This document shows, piece by piece, positions 18,215 to 26,701 of a DNA stretch of 64,000 bases. The notes under the pieces are model-generated. The model was not told where the DNA came from and did no database searches. It saw only the letters and a program-made list of their open reading frames with translations. The translations under genes were made by a program, and so were the position numbers. Source of the DNA: Caldilineaceae bacterium (GTDB lineage Bacteria > Chloroflexota > Anaerolineae > Caldilineales > Caldilineaceae); NCBI GenBank assembly GCA_958295845.1, contig OY282376.1:5339352-5403351 (forward strand). Reading direction: 5' to 3'. Positions within the stretch are counted from its first letter, which is position 1. Each line of letters opens with the position of its first letter.

Positions 18215-18242
18215 CGGGTGGTACAGACGTCGGGGGCAGGTC
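17918..18242 (+). mobile_element. IS3-family insertion sequence relic (right end)
   Basis: The C-terminal part of an IS3-type transposase is readable in two frames: FTARAVREWLGRVGARTL and YIEPGSPWENG in one, then FSGKLRDELLDREVFYTLLEVR..RIYNQVRP..SLGYRPPAPEALLPADP in another. The final Glu of the DDE triad lies in the SPWENG/FNGKLRDEL region, where the frame is broken. The element ends in GGGGGCAGGTCA (18231-18242), which looks like the right terminal inverted repeat. The left part, with the first two catalytic Asp residues, is missing, so it cannot move by itself. Confidence 0.8.
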
Positions 18243-18248
18243 ACTCCA

Positions 18249-18384
18249 CTAACCCTTCAACGCGCCGATGGTCAAACCGCGAATAAAGTACTGCTGAAAC
18301 AGGAAGAATATGATGACCGGCGGCACGGCCATCAACACGCCGGAGGCCATGGCGATTGGGTAATCGTTGCGCCCGGTGCGCTAC
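18249..18384 (-). pseudogene. Sugar ABC permease (MalG type), C-terminal fragment
   Basis: The minus strand reads RNDYPIAMASGVLMAVPPV, then IIFFLFQQYFIRGLTIGALKG and a stop: the last membrane helix and the conserved C-terminus of a CUT1 permease. Nothing upstream continues it. Its stop codon lies 7 bases from the IS right end, so an insertion followed by deletion probably destroyed a transporter operon here. Confidence 0.8.
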
Positions 18385-18505
18385 AATCGAAGCGCATGCA
18401 ACAACACGTACTCTCGTCAAATGCATCCGAGGGGCTGAGCGCCAACGGTCCTAAGTCGACGCAAGTCGCTGTTCGAAATCTGTCCTGGTTTACTCATGCG
18501 GTCGT

Positions 18506-19378
18506 CTATTGACCACGCCATGCCGTATCAATACCGACATAGTTTTCTACAAAATGCTGATGCCGTGCAGGCAGCGCCCTGATAAACGCCTGCGCCGATT
18601 CAGGGAGCGGCCACGGCGCGTCGATCCAGTAGCTGCGCGGCCGGAAGCCAAGGCCGCAGGACAACCGCACCTGGTCGAGCTGGTTGGAGAATGCGGCATG
18701 GTACGTGCGCGCCGCGAAGATGATCATATCGCCGGGGGCCGTGAAGAGAGGCACCATGCCTGGCACATCGAAACCGACATAGCTTACCGGTTCACTCCCC
18801 TGTCGGTGGAATGAGCGCCGGTCCGGGGTCAACGCAAAACCTTCCGGTCCCTTCCAGTCTTCCACGTGGGAATCTTCGATCACGGCGAGGCCGCCGTGTT
18901 CCGGATAGGAGCCTGTCAGGTAGAGCCAGCGGCCCGAGGGCCAGTGGCCCCGGTTCAGAACATCACCGGCGTTTTGCGGGGGGCCTTGGTTGAATCCATG
19001 CCAGTCGGAGTGCCAAGAAAGGGGAGCCGAGCCGGGATTGCGTAAGATTGCGGCTGAACGGTGGATGGTCAACTCGTCCGCTTGGCAGAAGAGTCGATGG
19101 ACCCGCAGAAAGGGCTCGTAGTCGAGCAGTTGCCACAGCGCGGGTGCGTGCTCGACAAAGGAAGTGTGGGTATAGCTCTCGCCGGGGCCCAATGCCCCGT
19201 CCGGATCAATAACCTGTTGAACCGCTTCCTGAAGCTCCTCAACCAGCTCCTCGGACAGTACCTGCTTGACCACTGCGAACCCATGGGCGTCGACACATGC
19301 CTGGGCAGCCTCCAACGCATCGAGGCCGAATTCATAGCAGTACGAAAGCGCGGGTTTCTGAATGTCGGCGTAGGCCAT
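18506..19378 (-). CDS. Phytanoyl-CoA dioxygenase (PhyH) family protein
   Basis: Fe(II)/2-oxoglutarate oxygenase of 290 residues. I choose the ATG at 19378 because AAGGAG lies 7 bases upstream; a longer reading to 19516 has no ribosome site. Metal-binding His-x-Asp is in SWHSDWHGFN, the distal His in RTYHAAFSNQ, and the 2-oxoglutarate Arg in VRLSCGLGFRPRS. The N-terminus (ACVDAHGFAVVKQVLSEELVEELQ) is typical of the family. It diverges from the enolase-superfamily gene at 19683 and may share its regulatory region. Only weakly similar to the other PhyH proteins of the window, so not a recent duplicate. Confidence 0.88.
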   Translation of the reverse strand: MAYADIQKPALSYCYEFGLDALEAAQACVDAHGFAVVKQVLSEELVEELQEAVQQVIDPDGALGPGESYTHTSFVEHAPALWQLLDYEPFLRVHRLFCQADELTIHRSAAILRNPGSAPLSWHSDWHGFNQGPPQNAGDVLNRGHWPSGRWLYLTGSYPEHGGLAVIEDSHVEDWKGPEGFALTPDRRSFHRQGSEPVSYVGFDVPGMVPLFTAPGDMIIFAARTYHAAFSNQLDQVRLSCGLGFRPRSYWIDAPWPLPESAQAFIRALPARHQHFVENYVGIDTAWRGQ

Positions 19379-19532
19379 AGGGGAACTCCTTGGGGCTTTT
19401 GGGAGGTCATGACCATGCTCCACCAGCGCACACACCGGCTCAGACGCGACACTTTCACCTGCGCTAAGGAACACGGCTGCTGGCAGGATGCAGCTATCAT
19501 TGCATCGTCGCAGCATGCCTTATCCACATATT

Positions 19533-19559
19533 ATTATATCTAAGTACTCCCTTTGTCAA
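19533..19559 (-). promoter_or_regulatory. Sigma-70-type promoter for the PhyH gene
   Basis: On the minus strand TTGACA (19559-19554) and TATAAT (19538-19533) are both perfect, with a 15-base spacer that is shorter than the optimum. About 155 bases of leader would precede the PhyH start. Confidence 0.5.
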
Positions 19560-19682
19560 ACCGTTTTTCAAGGTCCGGACAGCCCTTTTACAACCTGCTC
19601 TCCTGCTGTATAGTTCTCCCTGAAGCGCTTGCTCTATGTTCGTCCACTGTGTTCGTCCACTGTCTTCCCTCAGAGGTCTATC

Positions 19683-20882
19683 GTGAAGATCACCGGCGTT
19701 CGAACCATCCACTTCGCTCCCTTCGCCAACATAACCTTTCTTGAACTGACGACGGACAGCGGGATCGTCGGCCTGGGAGAGACCTATTACACACCCCGCT
19801 CTGTTACGGCCTATATCGAGGAGGTCTTGACGCCATTGCTGCTGGAGAGTGACCCGCGCCAGATCGAGGCGTTCTGGCGCCGGGCCTACGAGAACTCCCA
19901 TATTTATGGCAATAGGGGGCTGGAGATGCGCTGCCTGTCGGCGGTGGATGTGGCGCTCTGGGATATCCTGGGACAGGAGTTGGGCCGGCCGATCTGGCAG
20001 CTTCTCGGCGGGACGAGCAATCCGGAGGGCGTGCCGGTCTACAACACGTGCGCATCCTCAGGGTACGGGCATAAAGCGCCGGATATCTCGCGTAAAGTGG
20101 ACTCCGCTGCAACTGGCACTTATCGGGACTATGAAGCGTGGCAGCCCGGCGGCGATGCCGGTGCACTTGCCCGCTCGCTGCTCGATATGGGAATCGGCGC
20201 GATGAAGATCTGGCCCTTTGATCGGTTCGCCCTCGCCAATCACGGCCAGACGATCTCGTTTGCAGAGATCGAAGAAGGATTGCAGCCGTGGCGGCAGGTC
20301 CGGGACGCGGTGGGCCTGGAGATGGATATAATCCTGGAGGGACACGGCTATTGGGCTCTCCAGCCCGCCCGCCGCATCGCGGAGGCGCTTGAGCCCTACA
20401 AGCCGGTCCTGCTGGAGGATTTGATGAAGCCTGACAACCCGCGCACGCTGGCCAAGCTGCGCAGTTCGACGCGCACGCCCATCTGTGCGTCGGAGCTACT
20501 GATGAATCGCTACGCTGTAGAGGAGATGATACGGGCGGATGCCTGCGATGTGGTGATGACAGATGTGACCTGGGCAGGCGGCATCACCGAGGCGCGTAAG
20601 ACGGCTGACATGGCCGAGACCAACAACATGGGTGTGATCTTCCACGACTGCACCGGGCCTGTGACGCTGGCGGCCTCCCTTCACCTGGCCGCCCACGCCA
20701 CCAATACGTGGATGCAGGAGATGGTGCGCGCGTTTACGTTGGGATTCTATCTGGACCTGGTCGATCACCCATTTGTGGTGGAGAATGGGCGCATGCAACC
20801 GCCCCAGCGCCCGGGGCTCGGCGTGGCATTGAAACCGGAGGCGCTGGAAAGGGACGATTGCCGGATTACCACATTGGTTTAA
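19683..20882 (+). CDS. Mandelate racemase/muconate-lactonizing enzyme family dehydratase
   Basis: Enolase-superfamily enzyme, about 399 residues from the GTG at 19683, where the family N-terminus begins (KITGVRTIHF); an upstream ATG in the same frame adds only unrelated residues. The capping domain (GLGETYYTPRSV) precedes a barrel with the base Lys in AMKIWPFDRF and metal ligands in DIILEGHGY, LLEDLMKPDN and CASELLMNRY; the catalytic His is in GVIFHDCTGP. These fit acid-sugar dehydratases or racemases. It probably dehydrates an aldonate or uronate to a 2-keto-3-deoxy acid, which would suit the HpcH aldolase at 24.0 kb. Substrate not assignable. Confidence 0.88.
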   Translation: MKITGVRTIHFAPFANITFLELTTDSGIVGLGETYYTPRSVTAYIEEVLTPLLLESDPRQIEAFWRRAYENSHIYGNRGLEMRCLSAVDVALWDILGQELGRPIWQLLGGTSNPEGVPVYNTCASSGYGHKAPDISRKVDSAATGTYRDYEAWQPGGDAGALARSLLDMGIGAMKIWPFDRFALANHGQTISFAEIEEGLQPWRQVRDAVGLEMDIILEGHGYWALQPARRIAEALEPYKPVLLEDLMKPDNPRTLAKLRSSTRTPICASELLMNRYAVEEMIRADACDVVMTDVTWAGGITEARKTADMAETNNMGVIFHDCTGPVTLAASLHLAAHATNTWMQEMVRAFTLGFYLDLVDHPFVVENGRMQPPQRPGLGVALKPEALERDDCRITTLV

Positions 20883-20890
20883 CGCGTGTC

Positions 20891-21904
20891 CTACCCCGCC
20901 GTTTGGCCCAGGAAGAGATCCCGGCCTGCGACTAGCGTCTGCATCTTGCGGTCGGCGACCGAACGCGGCAGCATCCAGAAGCCGCAGTCGGGATGGACCC
21001 ACTTGACCCTGTCCTCGCCCAGCAGGTCGACCGCGTGCTGAATGCGCCCTGCGATCACGTCGGGGCTCTCCACTTCGTTGTCCTTGATGTCGACGACGCC
21101 GATCCCCAGAGCGATACCCTCGCGCAGGTCGGTGAAGACCTCCAGCTCATCATAGCCGCGGCGGGCGAACTCCAGCACCAGGTGGTCCACGTGCAGGTTG
21201 TTGAGGAAGCCGAGCAGGCTGGCCCAGAAGCCGCTCTGGATGCTCTGGCCGCCGTAGTTGCCGAAGCAGAGGTGCAGCGCGCGTTCGCCGCGGGCGCCGT
21301 CGAGCACATGGTTGATCGGTTCATGTACCCAGGTGGCATCTTCAGGGTTACCGGTCAGATTGGCCTCGTCGACCTGAAGGACGGGCGCGTCAATCGCCTC
21401 GACCTGGCGGCGCAGCACTTCGGCGATGGCCATGGTCAGGCTGGGCAGGTCGCTGTAGTGGCGGTCCAGCAGCGTTTTCGCCAGCATGTAGGGTGCGGTT
21501 ACGGTGAACTTGAGCGGCGCGGCGGTCAGCTCCTTCACCATCTGCCAGCTTGAGGGCAGGTCCATTTCGCCTTCGCCGATCGGACCTTCGACCACGGCGG
21601 CCGGCTGCGTGCGGAAGCCCATGCCCTGCTGGGCGCGAAAATCGTCCACATCCTTGCGGCCCATCTTGCTCGAGATGCCGGACATCGGTTGTACGAAATA
21701 TTCGATCATCCCGTTCGTTTCGGGGTGGTTGACGTCGAAGCGGGTCAACTCGCCGTCGGAGATCACGTCCAGCCCGGCCAGTTCCTGCGTCTTGAGGACG
21801 ACGAGAATGGCGTCGCGCAGGTTGGGGACGGACGGATAAGCGGCCAGCCAGGTTGGCAAGGGATAGCTGCCGACGACGGTTGTTTTGATGGAGGGTTCGG
21901 TCAT
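20891..21904 (-). CDS. MetE-like cobalamin-independent methionine synthase family protein
   Basis: A 337-residue protein matching only the C-terminal catalytic barrel of MetE (full MetE is about 750). The N-terminus IKTTVVGSYPLP and AGLDVISDGELTRFD are typical. Zinc ligands are recognisable: His and Cys in ALHLCFGN, Glu in LVLEFARRG, Cys in WVHPDCGFW. Such short forms transfer methyl groups in corrinoid-linked or other pathways, or act on unusual thiol acceptors. It converges with the enolase-superfamily gene, ends 9 bases from it, and is transcribed alone. The methyl donor is unknown. Confidence 0.85.
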   Translation of the reverse strand: MTEPSIKTTVVGSYPLPTWLAAYPSVPNLRDAILVVLKTQELAGLDVISDGELTRFDVNHPETNGMIEYFVQPMSGISSKMGRKDVDDFRAQQGMGFRTQPAAVVEGPIGEGEMDLPSSWQMVKELTAAPLKFTVTAPYMLAKTLLDRHYSDLPSLTMAIAEVLRRQVEAIDAPVLQVDEANLTGNPEDATWVHEPINHVLDGARGERALHLCFGNYGGQSIQSGFWASLLGFLNNLHVDHLVLEFARRGYDELEVFTDLREGIALGIGVVDIKDNEVESPDVIAGRIQHAVDLLGEDRVKWVHPDCGFWMLPRSVADRKMQTLVAGRDLFLGQTAG

Positions 21905-21972
21905 TGGGTGCTCCTGGTGCGGGGTGTGTAGTGTCGGTGGGATTTACTGTAATGGTAAGTGGTTAAGGCTTG

Positions 21973-22536
21973 TTATCCATTGACTTCTGAGAGACGCAGC
22001 GCCAAGTGATCAAAGTCCTCGGTGCACTTCTGCCGGATGGCGTCAATGCGGCGGGCTGCTTGTTCGGCCAACGGCTTACGCCCTCCGTCTGGTCTGTCAG
22101 ATAGGCCGCGCTGGGCGGCAAGCGGCTCAAAATACACTTCTTTGACATGGACCTCGGCGCGGACATCCGACCAGCGCCATTCCCTGGGCAGATCGACGCC
22201 CGCCAGGACCCACGTCTCTATCTCTTCCCATGCGTTTACGGCCAGAAACTGGTCGGCGACTCCGAACTCCGCTTCGATCTCGTTGAGTCTGTCACGCCGT
22301 CCTTCCCGTCCATCACGATCGACGCAAAGAATAAAGACATCTGTCATCGGATAGAATCTCACAACTTCCGAAATCCTGTCCGACTTACATGCTTCTTCAA
22401 CGCCGCCGAGCAGAGGCTCCTGGCAGACCTCAATTTTTGCGCTGCGCCTGCCGATGGCGCGGAAAAGCCGCTCGAAAATCGGTTTCAGAATGTATTGGTC
22501 CTTGCGAAAATCTTCTGGGATGATGAGGACGTTCAC
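21973..22536 (-). CDS. Toprim-like (DUF4276-type) partner of AAA ATPase
   Basis: A 187-residue protein. The opening LIIPEDFRKDQYILKPIFERLF carries a conserved Glu, and FILCVDRDGREGRRDRL carries an Asp-x-Asp; together they look like the Glu and DxD metal sites of a Toprim nuclease fold. ETWVLAGVDLP and KEVYFEPLA are further conserved blocks of this uncharacterised family. It begins inside the stop of the AAA gene (4-base overlap), so the two are translationally coupled. The ATPase plus Toprim arrangement recalls OLD-type and PARIS-type anti-phage systems. Family placement is by pattern; defence role is inference. Confidence 0.65.
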   Translation of the reverse strand: MNVLIIPEDFRKDQYILKPIFERLFRAIGRRSAKIEVCQEPLLGGVEEACKSDRISEVVRFYPMTDVFILCVDRDGREGRRDRLNEIEAEFGVADQFLAVNAWEEIETWVLAGVDLPREWRWSDVRAEVHVKEVYFEPLAAQRGLSDRPDGGRKPLAEQAARRIDAIRQKCTEDFDHLALRLSEVNG

Positions 22537-23792
22537 TGCCTTTCCTCAGCGGCGTCTCCTTCGGTAAAGGCGAGCACGGTTTCCAGCCAAGCGCCAGACA
22601 GGAGCCGTCCCAGCCCTTGCGACTTTCGCAACTCGCCAGCGCGTGGCAGTTCGGCGACAGGGCGAATGATGGCGTTATCCGCATCTTCGAGGCGGCAGAC
22701 TACGGAGGTGTTCTGGAACGTATCATCGTTCATCATTGTCAGCAGGTCCGGCGAATGGGTGGTGGTGACGACCTGAATCCCTCGCTTTGCGGTCTGCTTT
22801 TCGATCAGTTCCAGCAGAAGCCACTGTCGCGCGGGATGGATACCGTTGTCGATCTCCTCAAAGAAGTAAAGGCCGTTGGAGTCCGGTCCGAGCAGCACAG
22901 TCAGCATGGCCAGGAATCGCAGCGTTCCGTCCGACGCAGCGTAAGCGGAGACCCTTCTGTCGTTCGCTTCCAAGAAGACCAGATGAACCCTGCCGGATGG
23001 GTCGGTCGGAAATTCGAAGTCCCGCACATCCATTGGCGTCAACTCACGTATCCATTCGACCAGCGTCTCCTTGCGCTCCGGGTCTTCACAGATCGCCTGC
23101 AACACGGTCGGCAAGTGCTCGCCGTGATCGCCCAGCACGGTCTGACCGGGAAAAGCAGGCTCCCGCATTCTCTGCGGGTTTAAATCCAAGAAGCGCATGT
23201 TGCCTAGACCCTGGATGACCAATTCGGCGCGAGATCTGTGCTTGTCAGAGACACTCTCCTTCTGCTGGAACTGGGTGAGCCCTGGCTGATCTGCCCTCAC
23301 TTTGACGTAATTATTTATTTCCTCCAGCGAAGAAGCCCTGTCCCGGAGCAGAAGCAGTTCCCCATCGCCGGGCTGCAGAGTATAAAGGTCACCACGTTCT
23401 GATTGGGTCGAATAGATCCTGTTTGCGGAGAGTTTGAGACTTTCCTCTATCACCTGGAAAGCTCCGTCCCTAACTTCATCCCTACCGACTCTGATCGTAT
23501 AGGTGAAGTCCTCTACTCCGATCTGAAGCAATAACGAAGGTTGGTTGAAGCGGATGATTTCATCCACTGCGCCGCGAATCCCCGCCCACTCGATCTGGCC
23601 GCCGGCGCCGTATTTGCCACCCACAATCTCGGCTAACGTATAGCCGCGACCGATGCCGTGCAGGAAGCGGAACGCGTCGCGGATGTTGCTCTTGCCGCTG
23701 GCATTGGCGCCGACGATGACGGTGAACGGGCCGACGCGCAGCGTCTCGTCGGCGAAGTTCTTGAAATTTTCGAGTCGAATTGAGGTGATCAT
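22533..23792 (-). CDS. AAA15-type ATPase (OLD/ABC-like)
   Basis: A 419-residue ABC-like ATPase. MITSIRLENFKNFADETLRVGPF opens the fold, the Walker A is GANASGKSN (about residue 28), the Walker B is GLYFFEEIDNGIHP, and a switch-type His occurs in VVTTTHSPDLLTMM. DGTLRFLAMLTVLLGP is the region of the signature loop. Members pair with nucleases or other effectors and sense phage or DNA damage. Encoded directly before, and overlapping, the Toprim-like gene. No transmembrane segment. The promoter must lie in the 220-base gap shared with the HpcH gene, which includes a long polypyrimidine tract. Confidence 0.85.
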   Translation of the reverse strand: MITSIRLENFKNFADETLRVGPFTVIVGANASGKSNIRDAFRFLHGIGRGYTLAEIVGGKYGAGGQIEWAGIRGAVDEIIRFNQPSLLLQIGVEDFTYTIRVGRDEVRDGAFQVIEESLKLSANRIYSTQSERGDLYTLQPGDGELLLLRDRASSLEEINNYVKVRADQPGLTQFQQKESVSDKHRSRAELVIQGLGNMRFLDLNPQRMREPAFPGQTVLGDHGEHLPTVLQAICEDPERKETLVEWIRELTPMDVRDFEFPTDPSGRVHLVFLEANDRRVSAYAASDGTLRFLAMLTVLLGPDSNGLYFFEEIDNGIHPARQWLLLELIEKQTAKRGIQVVTTTHSPDLLTMMNDDTFQNTSVVCRLEDADNAIIRPVAELPRAGELRKSQGLGRLLSGAWLETVLAFTEGDAAEERQ

Positions 23793-23873
23793 GACGCCTC
23801 TTCAGGTCCACACCGCCTGCCGGTGCGGAAAATCATATCACGGGCCGGCGAGCGAGTGGTAATTGAGGGAGTT

Positions 23874-23926
23874 CTCTCACTCCTCTCTCCTCTCTCCTCT
23901 TCACTCTCTCCTCAGCAGATCCAGTT
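23874..23926. repeat. Polypyrimidine tract
   Basis: About 50 bases made almost only of C and T (repeated CTCTCTCCT units). Low-complexity, located in the divergent AAA15/HpcH intergenic space. Confidence 0.6.
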
Positions 23927-24016
23927 TGTCTTTTCATCAATAATGGTAAACACTGCACCTGCGCAGCACACCACAACCGCCGTGCAATCCAAACACCACT
24001 CCCAACGCAGGTGACC

Positions 24017-24805
24017 ATGACAAACGAATCCCAACCCTCACCAGTTGCGGCTTTCCGCGCCAAGATGGCGGCGGGCGATATCTGTATCGGCGCTTCGATC
24101 ACGCTGACCGACCCGCACGCGACCGACGCGCTGGGCGACTCGGTCGACTTTTTCTGGATCGACATGGAGCACAGCATGATGAGCGCGGAGGCGCTGGGCG
24201 GACATCTGCTGGCGGCGAAGGCGCGCAGCACGCCGGCGCTGGTGCGCGTTCCGGGCAGCGGCACACCCTTCATCAAGCCGGTGCTGGACGCGGGCGCGGA
24301 CGGGATCATCGTGCCGCAGGTGCGCTCGGCCGCCGAGGTGCAGGACGTGGTAAACAGCTGCCGCTACCCGCCCCTGGGCGAGCGCGGCTATGGACCGCGC
24401 GTGCCCGCCAACTATGGGCGCGACGGCGGCAACGCCTACACCGAGCGGGCCAACCGGGAGATCTTCGTTGCCGTCCAGATTGAGAACGCAGAGGGGTTCG
24501 CAGCACTGGACGATATCCTGGCCATCGCCGGGCTGGACTCGATCGCTCTCGGGCCCTGGGATCTCTCGGCGTCACTAGGGCTGCTGGGTGATGTGGAGCA
24601 TCCGACCGTGATCGAGGCGGTGGACAGCATCATCGCCCGCACGCGGGCAGCCGGCCTGTTCGTGGGGGCTGGCATGGCGCCCGATGCGCGCTTTGCGCTC
24701 GGTATGGCGAAGCGCGGTGTGCAGTGGTTACAGGTGGGCGACGACTGCGGCTACATGATCCTGGCGATGGACCAGATCACGGCTGAGATGCGGAGTCAGC
24801 TGTAG
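24017..24805 (+). CDS. HpcH/HpaI-type class II aldolase
   Basis: Metal-dependent aldolase that cleaves a 2-keto-3-deoxy acid into pyruvate and an aldehyde; 262 residues. ASITLTDPHATDALG is followed by FFWIDMEHSMMSAE, whose His-type residue acts in catalysis, RVPGSGTPFIKPVLDAGADGIIVPQV, the metal-ligand Glu in AVQIENAEG and Asp in ALGPWDLSASLG. Starts ATG 24017 or GTG 24011 are possible, neither with a good ribosome site. The likely partner is the acid-sugar dehydratase at 19.7 kb. It lies divergent to the AAA15 pair, so is transcribed separately. Substrate not known. Confidence 0.88.
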   Translation: MTNESQPSPVAAFRAKMAAGDICIGASITLTDPHATDALGDSVDFFWIDMEHSMMSAEALGGHLLAAKARSTPALVRVPGSGTPFIKPVLDAGADGIIVPQVRSAAEVQDVVNSCRYPPLGERGYGPRVPANYGRDGGNAYTERANREIFVAVQIENAEGFAALDDILAIAGLDSIALGPWDLSASLGLLGDVEHPTVIEAVDSIIARTRAAGLFVGAGMAPDARFALGMAKRGVQWLQVGDDCGYMILAMDQITAEMRSQL

Positions 24806-24913
24806 CGGATTAGCGGCCGTAGAGCGATACGAACTGACAATCTCTCCGGCGGAGACTCGCGACTGTGTATGCTTTTCGAACGCCGGTTTGGGGAGGGTCA
24901 AAGGATATAGCCC

Positions 24914-25399
24914 TCAGAAGCGCCACTGCTCACGTTCCATAAATCCTTCAAGATTTGTCCAATCGACTCCGAAATGTTCACACACATTTGGGATATGCGC
25001 GGAGTTAGGCTTGTGTTTTTCTCTCGTTACGACACACCCATTTTCCAAACATTTGGCTCTTGCGATAACGAATGGGTCGGCGACCGGCCTTCCTTCCAGA
25101 CGCTGCTTCTTTCGAATCATAGCCTGGAAATGACGAACATTGAATATATCAGTGACGACTTCTAGTTCTGCAGGGGTTGGCGTAACAAATACATTCTTCC
25201 GGTTATCCCCAAGCTCCTCGAACCATTCTGCCAGTTTGTCCCCGTGCCCTTTTATCTCATTGCCGACCTCTCGCGTTGAGGTAATACGCCCGTCTGAAAC
25301 CATACCGTCGAAATGTTGCCATAGAGAGGGGAACCGTTCGCGATAGTAGTGATGGAAAAGATCGATAAGGGGACTGCTATCGAACACGTATACCGTCAC
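24914..25399 (-). CDS. PIN-domain DUF4411 family protein (toxin-like)
   Basis: A 161-residue protein with the PIN-fold opening VYVFDSSPLIDLF carrying the first catalytic Asp, a central EVGNEIKGHGD with an acidic residue, and VADPFVIARAKCLENGCVVTREK with the third Asp. DUF4411 proteins are PIN-like ribonuclease candidates. It starts with GTG inside the end of the upstream ImmA gene (4-base overlap) after a GGGGAGG ribosome site. The pair is a common toxin-antitoxin-like unit, in which the upstream XRE-peptidase would act as antitoxin or regulator. RNase activity is inferred, not proven. Confidence 0.8.
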   Translation of the reverse strand: MTVYVFDSSPLIDLFHHYYRERFPSLWQHFDGMVSDGRITSTREVGNEIKGHGDKLAEWFEELGDNRKNVFVTPTPAELEVVTDIFNVRHFQAMIRKKQRLEGRPVADPFVIARAKCLENGCVVTREKHKPNSAHIPNVCEHFGVDWTNLEGFMEREQWRF

Positions 25400-26586
25400 G
25401 TTGCCTCCCCCTGATTAAATAGCCACTCTTCCATTCCAGCAACATTCCTCGTCTTTACATCCAGATAGTCAGCGGCCTGCTCCAGGGACACTTTCCCCAT
25501 GTGGTAATTGCTGAAAACGGCTTCAATGTATTTTTCCCCCAGGTAGGCGCCTTGGGTCAGATAGTAATTTCCACCCGAGCCACTACTTTCTTTTCGTTCC
25601 TCCCGCCATTGCCGCGTCTTCTCATCATATTCTTGTTGGCTCACCCGTTTCCAATCGAGCAATCGCCGTAGGATAGTCTCGCGACTCACCCCATACAATC
25701 GGGCCCAGTCACTAATCAATTTATCATGGATAAACTTGCCCGCCAGCCGCGCTTGCAAATCTTCAGAGGGGACCAGAAACTCAGCGGCAAACTGATTGCA
25801 GAGCACCTCAATCCGCCTGTCGTCGCCGGTCAGGTAATCGACATAATCGTCCTGCCGGGTATCCACGCCGCCAGTGTGCATCAGCAGGTGGGCCAACTCA
25901 TGAAACAGTGTGAAGATTTGCCTGTATTTTGCTTTATTGTTGTTGACGAAGATGACAGGAAAGTCCATATCATAGAGACAGAAACCGGAAAAGTCACTTT
26001 CTCCAGCATCTTTATTCTGCGTCCCCGGAGCTTTGAAGCTGTCCTTAAAAATGAAGACACCGTGATCTTCAAGAGCGGTCCGCCAATGCTTGAGGGCGAC
26101 GTCGGCATCGTCCCAGTTCTGTTGATGGATAAGTTCGATACCCAGATAGGCCCGGACCCGTTCCGCCATTTCGGTTGCAGAAGCAGAAGGCACAAAGCTG
26201 AGGTCGCGCAGTATCTGGCTACTTGCCGGATTCACACCGTCGTACAGCTCGGCAAGATTAAGTTGAAACACCCTGGCCCTACGCAGCAGGAAACGAATTC
26301 GCGAGGGCATACGCTGCAGTTCCTGCTCCGGCAAGGTGCGAAACGACTTCTCAACCGCTTCCTCATCCGGGACATCGGGAAAGAAGAAAAGGGCGATCGG
26401 GCGCTTATAGATATCGTAAGCTAGACGTTCTAACTGGATATAGGTTGGCGATGCCTCGCCACGCTCCCAGGCCTCGATGTCCGAAATCTTCTTTTTCATG
26501 CGTTGCGCCACTTCTTCTTGCGAGAGCCGCAAAGTTTCACGCGCCCAGCGCAGCACATCTGGATTGACGGGAATCTGTTCTTTCAC
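25396..26586 (-). CDS. XRE-family regulator with ImmA/IrrE peptidase domain
   Basis: A 396-residue two-domain protein. The N-terminus (about residues 8-65: LRWARETLRLSQEEVAQRM, then ISDIEAWERGEASPTYIQLERLAY) is an XRE helix-turn-helix; the centre holds the HExxH zinc-peptidase motif in TLFHELAHLLMH and the downstream CNQFAAEFLVP of ImmA/IrrE proteins. The C-terminus (LSDWARLYGVSRETILRRLL) is an HTH-like tail. GTG start with GGAGGTGA 7 bases before it. It probably represses its own operon and controls the PIN toxin by proteolysis or binding, as in COG2856-type modules. Confidence 0.88.
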   Translation of the reverse strand: MKEQIPVNPDVLRWARETLRLSQEEVAQRMKKKISDIEAWERGEASPTYIQLERLAYDIYKRPIALFFFPDVPDEEAVEKSFRTLPEQELQRMPSRIRFLLRRARVFQLNLAELYDGVNPASSQILRDLSFVPSASATEMAERVRAYLGIELIHQQNWDDADVALKHWRTALEDHGVFIFKDSFKAPGTQNKDAGESDFSGFCLYDMDFPVIFVNNNKAKYRQIFTLFHELAHLLMHTGGVDTRQDDYVDYLTGDDRRIEVLCNQFAAEFLVPSEDLQARLAGKFIHDKLISDWARLYGVSRETILRRLLDWKRVSQQEYDEKTRQWREERKESSGSGGNYYLTQGAYLGEKYIEAVFSNYHMGKVSLEQAADYLDVKTRNVAGMEEWLFNQGEAT

Positions 26587-26673
26587 GCCGTCACCTCCAT
26601 AGTCATCATCAGTTCTTTACCCCAAGTACCCGTATCCTCAGATAGGACGAAAAATTGATGGCAAGTTTCCACT

Positions 26674-26701
26674 ATGCTACGGGCAATTGAGATCTTGTCA
26701 A
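26674..26701 (-). promoter_or_regulatory. Promoter candidate for ImmA/PIN operon
   Basis: On the minus strand TTGACA (26701-26696) and TAGCAT (26679-26674) are separated by 16 bases, about 88 bases before the GTG start. It overlaps the last codons of the upstream Gfo gene. Confidence 0.4.
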
